NCBI RefSeq assembly: GCF_022179445.1
Contig: NZ_BPQU01000002.1
Coordinates: 310,001 to 374,000 of the forward strand
DNA length: 64,000 nucleotides
Direction of reading: 5' to 3'
From: Methylobacterium mesophilicum
GTDB lineage: Bacteria > Pseudomonadota > Alphaproteobacteria > Rhizobiales > Beijerinckiaceae
Below the pieces are notes generated by a model that saw nothing but the letters and a program-made list of their open reading frames with translations, was not told where the DNA came from and made no database searches. A program made the position numbers and the translations under genes. Of this stretch, positions 34,178 to 44,368 are shown piece after piece. How positions within the stretch are numbered: the first letter of the stretch is position 1; every line of letters starts with the position of its first letter.

Positions 34178-37100
34178 TCATGTCGGGGCCGGCGTGCGCA
34201 GGTCGAGGGTCAGCGGGAACTCGGGGTTCGTCTCCGCGCGGGGCATCTCGACCCGGCCCGGCGTGTGGCCGAGGGGCTCGAAGCGGGCGAGGCGGCGCCC
34301 CTCCGCCTCGTAGGCGTTGACCGGGTGGGTCTCGTAGTTCCGTCCGCCCGGGTGGGCGACGTGGTAGCGGCAGCCGCCGAGCGAACGCCCGCTCCAGACG
34401 TCGAGGATGTCGAAGGTCAGGGGCGAGTGCGCCGGGATCGTCGGGTGCAGCGAGGAGGCCGGCTGCCACGCCTTGAAGCGCAGGCCCGCCACGGCCTCGC
34501 CGCCGCGGCCGGTGCCGGTCATGGGCAGCCGGCGCCCGTTGCAGGCGATGACGTGCCGCTCGGGCACGAAGCCCTCGACCTTGACCTGAAGCCGCTCGAC
34601 CGAGCTGTCGACGAAGCGCACGGTGCCCCCGCTGGTCCCTTCCTCGCCCATCACGTGCCAGGGCTCCAGCGCCTGGCGCAGCTCCATCCGGACCCCGCCC
34701 TGCTCGACCACGCCGAAGACCGGGAAGCGGAACTGGGCCTGCGCCTCGAAGGCGACCGGGTCGAAAGCGTAGCCCGCCGCCCGCAGATCCTCCAGCACCC
34801 CGAGGAAGTCGGCCCAGAGGAAATGCGGCAGCATGAAGCGATCGTGGAGGTTCGTGCCCCAGCGGACACAACCCCCGGTCTGCGGCTCGCGCCACAGCCA
34901 CGCCACAAGGGCCCGCAGCAGCAATTGCTGCGCGAGGCTCATGCGGGCGTCCGGCGGCATCTCGAAGGCCCGGAACTCCAGGAGGCCGAGGCGCCCGGTC
35001 GGACCGTCCGGCGAGTACAGCTTGTCGATGCAGATCTCGGCCCGGTGGGTGTTGCCGGTGACGTCCACCAGGATGTTGCGGAACACCCGGTCGACCAGCC
35101 AGCGCGGGATGTTGGGCGCGTCGGCGGCCGGGATCTGGGCCAGCGCGATCTCCAGTTCGTAGAGCCCGTCGTGGCGGGCCTCGTCCATGCGCGGGGCCTG
35201 GCTGGTCGGACCGATGTAGAGGCCGGAGAACAGGTACGAGAGCGCCGGGTGACGCTGCCAGTAGAGCACGAGGCTCTTGAGCAGGTCGGGCCGGCGCAGG
35301 AACGGCGAATCGTCCGGGGTGACGCCGCCCATGACCACGTGGTTGCCGCCGCCGGTGCCGGTGTGGCGCCCGTCGACCATGAATTTCTCCGCGCCGAGTC
35401 GGGTCTGCCTTGCCTCGGCGTAGAGGTCGGTGGTGATCGCCACCGCCTCGCGCCAGGACGCGGCCGGGTGGACGTTGACCTCGATCACGCCGGGATCGGG
35501 GGTGACCTTGATCAGGCCGATCCGCGCATCGTAGGGCGGCTCGTAGCCCTCGACATGGATCGGCAGCCTCAGTTCGGCGGCGGCCGCCTCGAGGTGGGCG
35601 GCGAGTTCGAGATACTCGTCGGCCCGCTGGGTCGGCGGCATGAACACGCGCACGATCCCGTCCCGGGGCTCGATCGCCAGCGCGGTGCGGACCGCGACGC
35701 CGGTGATGCCGGCCCCGTTGACCACCGTCGCGGCCTTGGGATCGTCGGGGAGCGGCCCGCGGGGCTCCAGCGGGTCCTGCGGCTGGTAGTAGGGATAGTG
35801 CTCGGGCGGCACGTAGGGCAGGGACGACAGGGGCAACCGGAAGCCGAGGGGCGAATCGCCCGGCACCAGGAAGGCCTGGCCCCGGCGGAACGCCCACTTC
35901 TCGGAGATCCAGACCCGGTCGGAATCGCCGTCCTTGCCGGTGGGCAGGCTCGCCAGCGGCAGGACGTAGCCCGCCGGCTCCCCGAGGCCGCGGGCGTAGA
36001 CGCGCCGGATCCGGGCGTCGAATTCCACCGAGCCGGACTTGGCGGCGGCCGGCGTGACGTTGACCGGCAGGTCAGCCGCCTTCTTCTCCCAGAGTTCGCC
36101 GTCCTCGAAGGTCGGGAACACGTAGTCGGACAGACCGAGCCGGCGGGCCAGCGCGTCGGCCAACGCCTTGGCCTGCGCGATCGTGGCGGTCCCCTCGGAC
36201 CCCTCGCCCACCTCCGGGGCGATCAGGGCCGGGTCGCTCCAGATCGGCTTGCCGTCCTTGCGCCAGTACAGCGCGAAGGCCCAGCGCGGCAGGCTCTCGC
36301 CCGGGTACCACTTGCCCTGCCCGTAATGCAGCAGCCCGCCCGGGCCGAACCGGTCGCGCAGGCGCCGGATCAGCGTGTCGGCCATCCGCCGCTTGGTCGG
36401 GCCGACCGCGGCGATGTTCCATTCCGGCGCCTCGAAATCGTCCACCGACACGAAGGTCGGCTCGCCGCCCATGGTCAGGCGGACATCCTGGGCCACGAGG
36501 TCGGCGTCCACCCGCTCGCCGAGCGCGTCCATGGCCGACCAGACCGTCTCGGAATACGGCTTGGTGATCCGCGGCGTCTCGGCGACCCGGGTGATCCGCA
36601 TCTCGAAGCCGAACTCGGTCTTGGCCGGCTCGGCCGCCCCCGAGATCGGCGCGGCCGAGCGGTAATGCGGGGTCGCGGCGAGCGGGATGTGGCCCTCGCC
36701 GGTGAGCAGCCCGGAGGTCGCGTCCATGCCGATCCAGCCGGCGCCCGGCAGGTAGACCTCGGCCCAGGCGTGCAGGTCGGTGAAGTCCGCCGACGCGCCG
36801 GCGGGGCCGTCGACCGCGGTGGTGTCGGGCACGAGCTGGATCAGGTAGCCGGAGACGAAGCGCGCCGCGAGCCCGATCCGGCGCAGCACCTGCACGAGCA
36901 GCCAGGCCGAATCGCGGCACGACCCGCTCTTGAGCCGCAGCGTCTCGGCCGGCGTCTGCACGCCCGGCTCCAGGCGCACGCCGTAGGCGATCTCGCGGGC
37001 GATCAGGCCGTTGAGAGCCACCAGGAACAGCACCGTGCTGGGCTCCTCGGGGAGCCGTGCGAGCAGCGCCTCGATCTCCGGCCCGTCCGCGTCCACGGGC

Positions 37101-37456
37101 ATCAGGTAGGGGGCCAGCTCCTCCGACAGGTCCGGCTCGTACGAGAAGGTCCGGATTTGCGCGTAATCCTCCACGAAGAAGTCGAACGGGTTGATCACCG
37201 CCATCTCGGCGGTGAGGTCGACCTCGATCTTCAGCTCGTCGGTCTTCTCCGGGAAGACCAGGCGGGCGAGCCAGTTGCCGCTCGGATCCTGCTGCCAGTT
37301 CAGGAAGTGGTTGGCGGGCGTCACCCTCAGCGCGTAGGCCGGCACCTTGGTGCGCGCGTGCGGAGCCGGGCGCAGGCGCACCACCTGGGGACCGAGGCTG
37401 ATCGGCCGGTCGTAGCGGTAATGCGTGACATGGTGCAGGGCGGCTTTGATCGACAC
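34178..37456 (-). CDS. DUF2126 giant transglutaminase-family protein
   Basis: This 1092-aa protein starts at GTG 37456 ([20 protein letters not shown]). Residues 1-270 are a transglutaminase unit with the full triad C180 (GSCRDSAW), H229 (DLHAWAEVY) and D245 (IGMDATSG). Residues about 280-1090 are the long DUF2126 region ([40 protein letters not shown]), which has scattered similarity to glutamine-synthetase-like or amidoligase folds in published comparative work; that part is not verifiable here. It is the first gene of the minus-strand cluster and is followed after 10 bp by the ATP-grasp fusion. A peptide-processing or transamidation role is inferred. Confidence 0.92.
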   Translation of the reverse strand: MSIKAALHHVTHYRYDRPISLGPQVVRLRPAPHARTKVPAYALRVTPANHFLNWQQDPSGNWLARLVFPEKTDELKIEVDLTAEMAVINPFDFFVEDYAQIRTFSYEPDLSEELAPYLMPVDADGPEIEALLARLPEEPSTVLFLVALNGLIAREIAYGVRLEPGVQTPAETLRLKSGSCRDSAWLLVQVLRRIGLAARFVSGYLIQLVPDTTAVDGPAGASADFTDLHAWAEVYLPGAGWIGMDATSGLLTGEGHIPLAATPHYRSAAPISGAAEPAKTEFGFEMRITRVAETPRITKPYSETVWSAMDALGERVDADLVAQDVRLTMGGEPTFVSVDDFEAPEWNIAAVGPTKRRMADTLIRRLRDRFGPGGLLHYGQGKWYPGESLPRWAFALYWRKDGKPIWSDPALIAPEVGEGSEGTATIAQAKALADALARRLGLSDYVFPTFEDGELWEKKAADLPVNVTPAAAKSGSVEFDARIRRVYARGLGEPAGYVLPLASLPTGKDGDSDRVWISEKWAFRRGQAFLVPGDSPLGFRLPLSSLPYVPPEHYPYYQPQDPLEPRGPLPDDPKAATVVNGAGITGVAVRTALAIEPRDGIVRVFMPPTQRADEYLELAAHLEAAAAELRLPIHVEGYEPPYDARIGLIKVTPDPGVIEVNVHPAASWREAVAITTDLYAEARQTRLGAEKFMVDGRHTGTGGGNHVVMGGVTPDDSPFLRRPDLLKSLVLYWQRHPALSYLFSGLYIGPTSQAPRMDEARHDGLYELEIALAQIPAADAPNIPRWLVDRVFRNILVDVTGNTHRAEICIDKLYSPDGPTGRLGLLEFRAFEMPPDARMSLAQQLLLRALVAWLWREPQTGGCVRWGTNLHDRFMLPHFLWADFLGVLEDLRAAGYAFDPVAFEAQAQFRFPVFGVVEQGGVRMELRQALEPWHVMGEEGTSGGTVRFVDSSVERLQVKVEGFVPERHVIACNGRRLPMTGTGRGGEAVAGLRFKAWQPASSLHPTIPAHSPLTFDILDVWSGRSLGGCRYHVAHPGGRNYETHPVNAYEAEGRRLARFEPLGHTPGRVEMPRAETNPEFPLTLDLRTPAPT

Positions 37457-37681
37457 GATGGCTCCGTCTGAAGGATCGAATGCGGTCTCGTAGCCGGCAC
37501 CGGGCGCCGCGGCGGGTCGATCGCCGAGCCCACCGCGCGGTTATGTGCCAAGGATGGGGTCACAAGCAATTTTCGTGCGGCGCCCTCCGCGTCCGCGGAG
37601 CGCCGCCGACCTTGGCCGGAACTTTGCCGGTCGCGCTCATTTGATCGAAAGGTGGGCCGGTTACCGGTCCGGGACCGCGCG
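37457..37681. promoter_or_regulatory. Divergent promoter region of the transglutaminase cluster
   Basis: This 225-bp gap separates the minus-strand cluster from the plus-strand metallopeptidase gene. It should hold both promoters. A somewhat AT-richer patch near 37540-37575 (GTCACAAGCAATTTTCG) is the best candidate. No clear palindromic operator was found. Confidence 0.4.
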
Positions 37682-38866
37682 ATGAAGCTCTTCCAGTGCC
37701 AGGCCTGCGACCAGCCGGTCACCTTCGAGGCGACCGCCTGCGAGAGCTGCGCGCGCAAGCTGGGCTATGTCTGCGCGGCACACGAGGTCTCGGCCCTGGA
37801 GCCCATGGGCCTCTCGGCCCATCCGGCGATGGGCGGCGCCCAGACCTTCCACGCCTACGCGGATTCCGGACGGCGCTACCGCTACTGCAACAACGCCCTG
37901 TCGGGGGCCTGCAACTGGCTGGTGCCGGAGGACGATCCCGACATCTTCTGTACCGCCTGCCGGCACAACCGGGTGGTGCCGGACCTGTCGCAATCCTGGA
38001 ACCTCGCCCGCTGGCGCCAGATCGAGGCGGCCAAGCGCCGACTGTTCTACTCGCTGCTGCGCCTCGAACTGCCCCTGGCGACCCGGGCCCAGTACACCGA
38101 CGGGCTGGCCTTCGATTTCCTGGTCGATCCGTCCGAGAGTTTTTCCTACGGGCCGCCGGTGCTCACGGGCCACATCAACGGCCTGATCACCATGAACATC
38201 GCCGAGGCCGACGACGTCGAGCGCGAGCGCCGCCGGATCCTGTTCGGGGAGCATTACCGCACCCTGCTCGGCCATTTCCGGCACGAGATCGGGCATTATT
38301 TCTGGTACCTGCTGGTGATGAACGGGCCGACCATGGGCGCGTTCCGGGCCCTGTTCGGGGACGAGAGCCTGAACTACGTCCGCGCCCTGCAGGATCACTA
38401 CGCCCACGGCGCCCCGGCCGAGTGGGAGGATTCCTACGTCTCGGCCTACGCCACCGCCCACCCGTGGGAGGATTTCGCCGAGACCTTCGCGCATTACCTG
38501 CACATCGTCGACACGGTGGAGACCGCCTCGACCTTCGAGCTGCACGTGCGCCCACGCCTGCGCAACGCCACCACGGCGCCCACGGTGATCGATTTCGACC
38601 CCTACGACACCCACGACCTCGACCGGCTGATCGAGGCGTGGCTGCCGCTGACCTACGCGATCAACTCCCTGTCCCACAGCATGGGCCAGCCGGCGCTCTA
38701 CCCGTTCAAGCTGACCCCCACGGTGATCGCCAAGCTCGCCTTCGTGCACGAGCGGATCTACGCCTCCCGCTCCGGAACCCTGCCGGATCCCGGCGAGGCA
38801 GGGGCGGAGATGCTCCGCGCGGTGATTTTGGGTTTGCGGCAGAAGGTGGCGGCGCCGACGGTATGA
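37682..38866 (+). CDS. Zinc-ribbon putative zinc metallopeptidase
   Basis: This 394-aa protein starts at ATG 37682. The N-terminus has zinc-ribbon cysteine pairs C6/C9 and C20/C23 (FQCQACDQP, ACESCARKLG), with a second set at C69/C77 and C90/C93 (FCTACRHN). The catalytic centre is H201-E-I-G-H205 (HFRHEIGHYFWYLL), the HExxH of a metallopeptidase. A third ligand may come from the downstream WEDFAETFAHYLHIVD segment. This matches the putative zinc-binding metallopeptidase family often found beside DUF2126/ATP-grasp genes. It is divergent from that cluster by 225 bp. It may cleave the product or precursor peptide. Confidence 0.88.
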   Translation: MKLFQCQACDQPVTFEATACESCARKLGYVCAAHEVSALEPMGLSAHPAMGGAQTFHAYADSGRRYRYCNNALSGACNWLVPEDDPDIFCTACRHNRVVPDLSQSWNLARWRQIEAAKRRLFYSLLRLELPLATRAQYTDGLAFDFLVDPSESFSYGPPVLTGHINGLITMNIAEADDVERERRRILFGEHYRTLLGHFRHEIGHYFWYLLVMNGPTMGAFRALFGDESLNYVRALQDHYAHGAPAEWEDSYVSAYATAHPWEDFAETFAHYLHIVDTVETASTFELHVRPRLRNATTAPTVIDFDPYDTHDLDRLIEAWLPLTYAINSLSHSMGQPALYPFKLTPTVIAKLAFVHERIYASRSGTLPDPGEAGAEMLRAVILGLRQKVAAPTV

Positions 38867-38889
38867 GTGCCGGACGGTCGGCCGAAGTG

Positions 38890-39141
38890 TTAACGCCGAA
38901 CTCTCTTCGCGGGCGGCGGGAGTACTTTACCGTCCGGCCGACCGTAAACCTCTGGCGTCGCCGCAAGCACGTCCCTCGCCTCTGGTGCCAACCAGGGGAG
39001 ATCAGCGGCCATGAAAGCCGCCGCTGCCTGCTCGATGTCGGGCAGGCGTCGATGCGCCTGCCTGAGGATACGGCCGCGGGTCACCTTGCGGTTGGTCACC
39101 GTCGGTTCCGTCACGGGCGCAGCTTTCGGCACTGAGATCAC
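38890..39141 (-). CDS. Small basic hypothetical protein of a two-gene unit
   Basis: This 83-aa protein starts at ATG 39141 and overlaps the upstream gene stop by 4 bp (ATGA). It is basic at both ends (VTNRKVTRGRILRQAHRRLP; LPPPAKRVRR) with a helical middle (DIEQAAAAFMAADLPWLAPE). No family is recognised. The base composition of this pair is less GC-rich than the neighbours. The unit has the size and overlap of a toxin-antitoxin or mobile-element gene pair, but nothing identifies it as such. Confidence 0.55.
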   Translation of the reverse strand: MISVPKAAPVTEPTVTNRKVTRGRILRQAHRRLPDIEQAAAAFMAADLPWLAPEARDVLAATPEVYGRPDGKVLPPPAKRVRR

Positions 39142-39653
39142 CTCCGGACCATATGATGAGAGTCAGCCAGATCGGGCGCAAGCGCAAAGCCTTGCCTTTT
39201 GTACAAGGGGATAAGGTCCGGGTCGACGTGATGAAGCCGTAGCTCCGGCACACCGATCAGCTGCCTGTAGGCTTCCGCCATAGTCAGGGCGATCGCGATC
39301 ACCTGCCCTTTGAGCGGATGCGTCGGATCTGGATTGCCCTCAAGGAAATCCAAGGCAACGAACCTGTCTTGGTTCACGGCACCGATCGCCAACCCACACA
39401 GCGTCTCGTCGTGCCAGATCGCAGCGTTGAAGCACTTGGGATGGTTGTTCTGGAAGTCGGACGACAGCCCGGCCCAGTCCCAACCCACCGGTCGGTCTTG
39501 GTGCCCGAGCCAGGTATCCATGAACGCGGATCGCGCTGCACCAGCGATGATTTCACAGCGTACGTCCGGGCCGAGGCCCAACTTAGCCACCGCCAGCGCG
39601 CCGGCAAGCATCAGGCGTTTCGCGTGGGCGGATCTGACCACAGGGCATTGCAT
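39138..39653 (-). CDS. GNAT-fold-like protein in a lower-GC pair
   Basis: This 171-aa protein starts at ATG 39653. The C-terminal half has features of a GNAT acetyltransferase: WHDETLCGLAIGAVNQDRFV, strand FVALDFLEGNP, then a helix IAIALTMAEAYRQLIGVPEL, and PDLIPLYKRQGFALAP, which looks like the acetyl-CoA-side YxxxGF motif. The N-terminal half includes FMDTWLGHQDRPVGWDWAGL. It is coupled by 4 bp to the small basic protein. Such GNAT-like proteins often sit in accessory DNA. The substrate is unknown and the fold call is moderate. Confidence 0.6.
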   Translation of the reverse strand: MQCPVVRSAHAKRLMLAGALAVAKLGLGPDVRCEIIAGAARSAFMDTWLGHQDRPVGWDWAGLSSDFQNNHPKCFNAAIWHDETLCGLAIGAVNQDRFVALDFLEGNPDPTHPLKGQVIAIALTMAEAYRQLIGVPELRLHHVDPDLIPLYKRQGFALAPDLADSHHMVRR

Positions 39654-39818
39654 CAGGTGCCCTCAGCCACCCTGCCACCACCCGTCGATGCTTCTGAGCG
39701 CCATCGGCTCATCCGAATCAGCCCCGATAGGCGGCGGCACGTGCGACTTCGGAAGCCGAGCCCGCATGGCGCACACGGTGCTTCTCTGTCCCTCGGATGC
39801 AACGCGGTCCGTGCCCGA

Positions 39819-40298
39819 TCACGTCTCCTGCCGCCCCTCCACGAAGGCGCGGAACGCCGCTAGGGTCTCGGCGCTGACATGGTGCTCGATCCCCTCGGCG
39901 TCCCGCCGGGCGGTCTCCGGGCTGACGCCGAGGGTGCACAGGAAGCGCTCGACGATGCGGTGGCGCTCGCGCGCCTGGGCGGCCAGCCGGCGGCCGGCCT
40001 CGGTCAGGAACACACCGCGATAGGGCCTCTGCTGGACGAAGCCGTCCTCGCACAGGCGCTTGAGCATCTTGGCGACGGTGGGCTGGGCCACGCCGAGGCG
40101 CGCGGCGATGTCGACCTGGCGGGCCTCGCCGCCGTCGCCGATCAGGTCGTCGATCAGCTCGACGTAATCCTCGACGAGTTCGGAACGCCGCGCCTCGCGG
40201 GCCTGGCGGAAGCTCTCCACGTGCCGCTCAGGATCGACCAGAGCGGTCTCGGGCAGGCCCTGGGTTTCGGAGGCACCCGGCTCGGACGGTTCCTGCAT
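39819..40298 (-). CDS. mntR: Manganese-responsive transcriptional regulator MntR
   Basis: This 159-aa DtxR/MntR-family protein starts at ATG 40298 behind GAGGGAGAG. It has a winged helix-turn-helix at about residues 58-100 ([37 protein letters not shown]) and a helical dimerisation/metal domain ([29 protein letters not shown]) with the E-H-H-type ligands used for Mn(II). It lies divergent to mntH, with an 18-bp palindrome in between. The expected action is repression of mntH when manganese is plentiful. The length is typical (about 150-160 aa). Confidence 0.93.
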   Translation of the reverse strand: MQEPSEPGASETQGLPETALVDPERHVESFRQAREARRSELVEDYVELIDDLIGDGGEARQVDIAARLGVAQPTVAKMLKRLCEDGFVQQRPYRGVFLTEAGRRLAAQARERHRIVERFLCTLGVSPETARRDAEGIEHHVSAETLAAFRAFVEGRQET

Positions 40299-40430
40299 CG
40301 GCTCTCCCTCTCGCCGCCCCCCGGCGCCGCCCGACCCTTGTTAGCAAAATCCGCCCGGGAGAGGGGAGTCCCGCGACGCGGTCGCGCCCCCCCTTAAATG
40401 CCCCCTTGAAACGCGCGGCCGATCCCTTGA

Positions 40431-40448
40431 ATATAGCCCAAGCTATAT
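40431..40448. promoter_or_regulatory. Putative MntR operator upstream of mntH
   Basis: The palindrome ATATAGC-CCAA-GCTATAT has perfect 7-bp arms and ends 20 bp before the mntH ATG. The ATAGC...GCTAT core matches the known style of MntR boxes. It is the only AT-rich palindrome in the mntR-mntH gap. Confidence 0.72.
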
Positions 40449-40468
40449 CTTTGAGAAAAGGGTGAGGC

Positions 40469-41842
40469 ATGGCAACGCCGGATGCGGCGACGGTCCCGGG
40501 AGGGCAGATGCCCGAGGGACGTGCGCCCGAAGGAACGGCACCGGCGGGCCCTGCGCTCGGCAGGATGAGCCGGCGCACGGAGCAGGCGATCCGCGACACG
40601 CTCGACGGGCGGCCGGGCGGCCGGGGCCGGTTCCTGCTGTTCGTGGGCCCCGCCGTGACGGCGTCGATCGCCTACATGGATCCCGGCAACTTCGCGACCA
40701 ACATCCAGGCCGGCGCGCGCTACGGCTACGGCCTGCTCTGGGTGGTGCTGCTCGCCAACATCACCGCGATGCTGTTCCAGGCGCTCTCGGCCAAGCTCGG
40801 GATCGTCACGGGCAAGAACCTCGCGGAGCATTGCCGCGACGCGACGCCGTTGCCGGTGCGGCTCGGCCTGTGGGGCATCAGCGAGGTCGCCGCCATGGCC
40901 ACCGACCTGGCCGAGTTCCTGGGCGGCGCGATCGGGCTGTCGCTGCTCACCGGCATGCCGCTGATGGCCGGCATGGCGGTCACCGCGATCGTCACCTACG
41001 CGATCCTGCTGCTGGAACAGGAGGGGTTCCGACCGCTGGAGATCGCGATCGGCGTGATGGTCGGCACGATCGGCCTCTGCTACGCGGTCGAACTCGCCAT
41101 CGCCCCGGTGGACTGGGCGGACGCCGCCAAGGGGCTCGTCACCCCGCGGATTCCCGACGCCCAGGCGCTGACCATCGCGGTCGGCATCATCGGCGCCACC
41201 GTGATGCCCCACGCCCTGTTCCTGCATTCGGGCCTGACCCAGGGGCGGGGCAGCCCCCGCGACGATTCCGACCGGCGCCAGCTGGTGCGCTTCTCGAACC
41301 GCGAGGTGGTGGTGGCGCTGCTGCTGGCGGGCCTCGTCAACATGGCGATGGTGATCATGGCGGCCGCCGCCTTCCATGCCGGCCACAGCGAGGTCGCCGA
41401 GATCGACCAGGCCTACCGCACCCTGACCCCCCTGCTCGGGCCGGCGGCCGGGGCCGCCTTCCTGGTGTCGCTGCTCGCCTCCGGGATCTCCTCCTCGGTG
41501 GTGGGCACGCTCGCCGGCCAGATGGTGATGCAGGGCTTCACCGGCTGGCACATCCCGCTCATCGTCCGCCGATTGGTGACCATGCTGCCGGCCTTCGCCG
41601 TGGTGGCGATCGGCGTCGACCCGACCCGGGCCCTGGTCCTGTCCCAGGTGGTGCTGTCGCTCGCCCTGCCGGTGCCGATGGTGGCTTTGGTGGTGTTCAC
41701 CCGCCGCCGCAGCGTGATGGGCGCCTTCGCCAACGGCCCCCTGACCCAGGCCGCCGCCATGGCCGGGGCGGCCCTGGTGCTCGGCCTCAACATGGTGCTG
41801 CTGGCCGCCGCCTTCGGGGTGCCGATCCCGGGGCTGGAATAG
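40469..41842 (+). CDS. mntH: Nramp-family Mn(II)/H+ symporter MntH
   Basis: This 457-aa inner-membrane importer of divalent metals starts at ATG 40469. It has about 11 transmembrane helices. The TM1 metal-binding motif DPGN is at D71 (AYMDPGNFATNIQAG) and the TM6 motif MPH is present (ATVMPHALFLHSG). The N-terminal 45 residues are a variable cytoplasmic extension (Pro/Gly/Ala-rich). It is divergent from mntR and preceded by the probable MntR operator, so expression should rise under manganese shortage or oxidative stress. The gene is intact. Confidence 0.95.
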   Translation: MATPDAATVPGGQMPEGRAPEGTAPAGPALGRMSRRTEQAIRDTLDGRPGGRGRFLLFVGPAVTASIAYMDPGNFATNIQAGARYGYGLLWVVLLANITAMLFQALSAKLGIVTGKNLAEHCRDATPLPVRLGLWGISEVAAMATDLAEFLGGAIGLSLLTGMPLMAGMAVTAIVTYAILLLEQEGFRPLEIAIGVMVGTIGLCYAVELAIAPVDWADAAKGLVTPRIPDAQALTIAVGIIGATVMPHALFLHSGLTQGRGSPRDDSDRRQLVRFSNREVVVALLLAGLVNMAMVIMAAAAFHAGHSEVAEIDQAYRTLTPLLGPAAGAAFLVSLLASGISSSVVGTLAGQMVMQGFTGWHIPLIVRRLVTMLPAFAVVAIGVDPTRALVLSQVVLSLALPVPMVALVVFTRRRSVMGAFANGPLTQAAAMAGAALVLGLNMVLLAAAFGVPIPGLE

Positions 41843-41899
41843 AGCCGCCCCGGGTCCCTTTCCTTGCCCTGCCCGCCAGAGGGGGCGGCCCTCTCGCAA

Positions 41900-42168
41900 G
41901 GGGTTGAGCAGCGTCGCGCCGGTCGCCGTGTCGATCGGCAGAATGCGGGCAGGACACCTTCGTGCAGCCAGAGCCGCAAAGCAGAGGCCTGGCGGGGGTC
42001 GCGGCGGTCCAGTTGAGTGATGCCGAGTTCGACCTCCATGACCGCGATGGCGGAGCGGTGCAGGCTGCTTGGGTCGACCTGCGTAGACTACCTCTCAACC
42101 ACAGAACTGATCCTGCCGCTGCGCCGCCTGCGGCGTTCGGACAGGCCGTCGGTGTCCAGAAGGTACAT
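41900..42168 (-). pseudogene. Decayed VapC-like PIN-domain toxin
   Basis: ATG 42168 begins MYLLDTDGLSERRR, the start of a PIN-domain toxin, but a TAG stop follows after 26 codons (GRISSVVER-stop). In another frame the remainder continues (AVMEVELGITQLDRRDPRQA, SALRLWLHEGVLPAF). A third frame carries ILPIDTATGATLLNP, the usual PIN strand. At least two frame breaks are therefore needed. The end near 41900 is approximate. It follows a Phd-like antitoxin. The toxin is not functional as written. Confidence 0.72.
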
Positions 42169-42415
42169 CGGTCGCCGGGCGCGGGAACGTGGCTGGCCGG
42201 GTGAAGTCGATGTCGATGTCGCCGACACCCTCCATGTCGAGGGCATCGAGAATGGTGCCGGGGGCAGCCTTCAGGCGTTCGTAGGCGTCGTAGGGCGGGA
42301 CAGCCATGATCGGCCGACCGCGCTCGGTGATGTTCACGGGGCCGTCCGCGGCGGCGCGCTTGATGCGTCCGGGTTCGCGATCGAACGCGCGGCTGGTGAA
42401 GGTCGGCATGCTCAT
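42095..42415 (-). CDS. Phd/YefM-type antitoxin, probably with an altered C-terminus
   Basis: This protein of about 106 aa starts at ATG 42415 or 42409 (MPTFTSRAFDREPGRIKRAA). The segment DGPVNITERGRPIMAVPPYD is the Phd/YefM N-terminal DNA-binding fold. After DIDIDFTRPATFPRPATD the frame runs across the start of the vapC-like gene and ends with a non-conserved tail (QAAQRQDQFCG), suggesting that the original stop was lost by a small deletion. It would have repressed its own operon and bound the adjacent PIN toxin, which is itself broken. Confidence 0.65.
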   Translation of the reverse strand: MSMPTFTSRAFDREPGRIKRAAADGPVNITERGRPIMAVPPYDAYERLKAAPGTILDALDMEGVGDIDIDFTRPATFPRPATDVPSGHRRPVRTPQAAQRQDQFCG

Positions 42416-42533
42416 GCCGAACCCCGCATGTCCGTCCATACAGACATTGGAGGTCCGGCAGGCGACGTGAATCGGCCGCCGGGCCCTCGGAAACCGCCCG
42501 TGTTCTGGGTCGATGCCCCCGGGCGCTCCCCGG

Positions 42534-44222
<1,689 letters not shown>

Positions 44223-44303
44223 GCGCAACCCTCCTCCGCCCCCCGGCGGAATCAGCGCGACGCTACCCCATGGCCGCGCCGCGACGAAGACCTGCGGCGC
44301 GGG

Positions 44304-44355
44304 ATCGGGTTTCCAAAGGGCGAGCCCTTCGGCGGGTTGTCAGGGCGGAGCCTTG
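44304..44355. repeat. Interspersed repeat, copy 1
   Basis: This copy (ATCGGGTTTCCAAAGGGCG..., CAGGGCGGAGCC) lies between two minus-strand genes. It aligns with copies at 48990-49075 (reverse) and 55930-55984. The shared parts are GGGTT-CCAAAGGGC, CTTCGGCGGG and GGGCGGAGCC. Confidence 0.7.
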
Positions 44356-44368
44356 ATGCAGCCGAACG

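Noticed and set aside
34265..37471. A 1068-codon plus-strand frame antisense to DUF2126
   Set aside because: It shadows a conserved gene with a complete catalytic triad; no motif is visible.
40299..40430. A yybP-ykoY manganese riboswitch upstream of mntH
   Set aside because: The gap is short and lacks the conserved riboswitch loops; the MntR palindrome explains control better.
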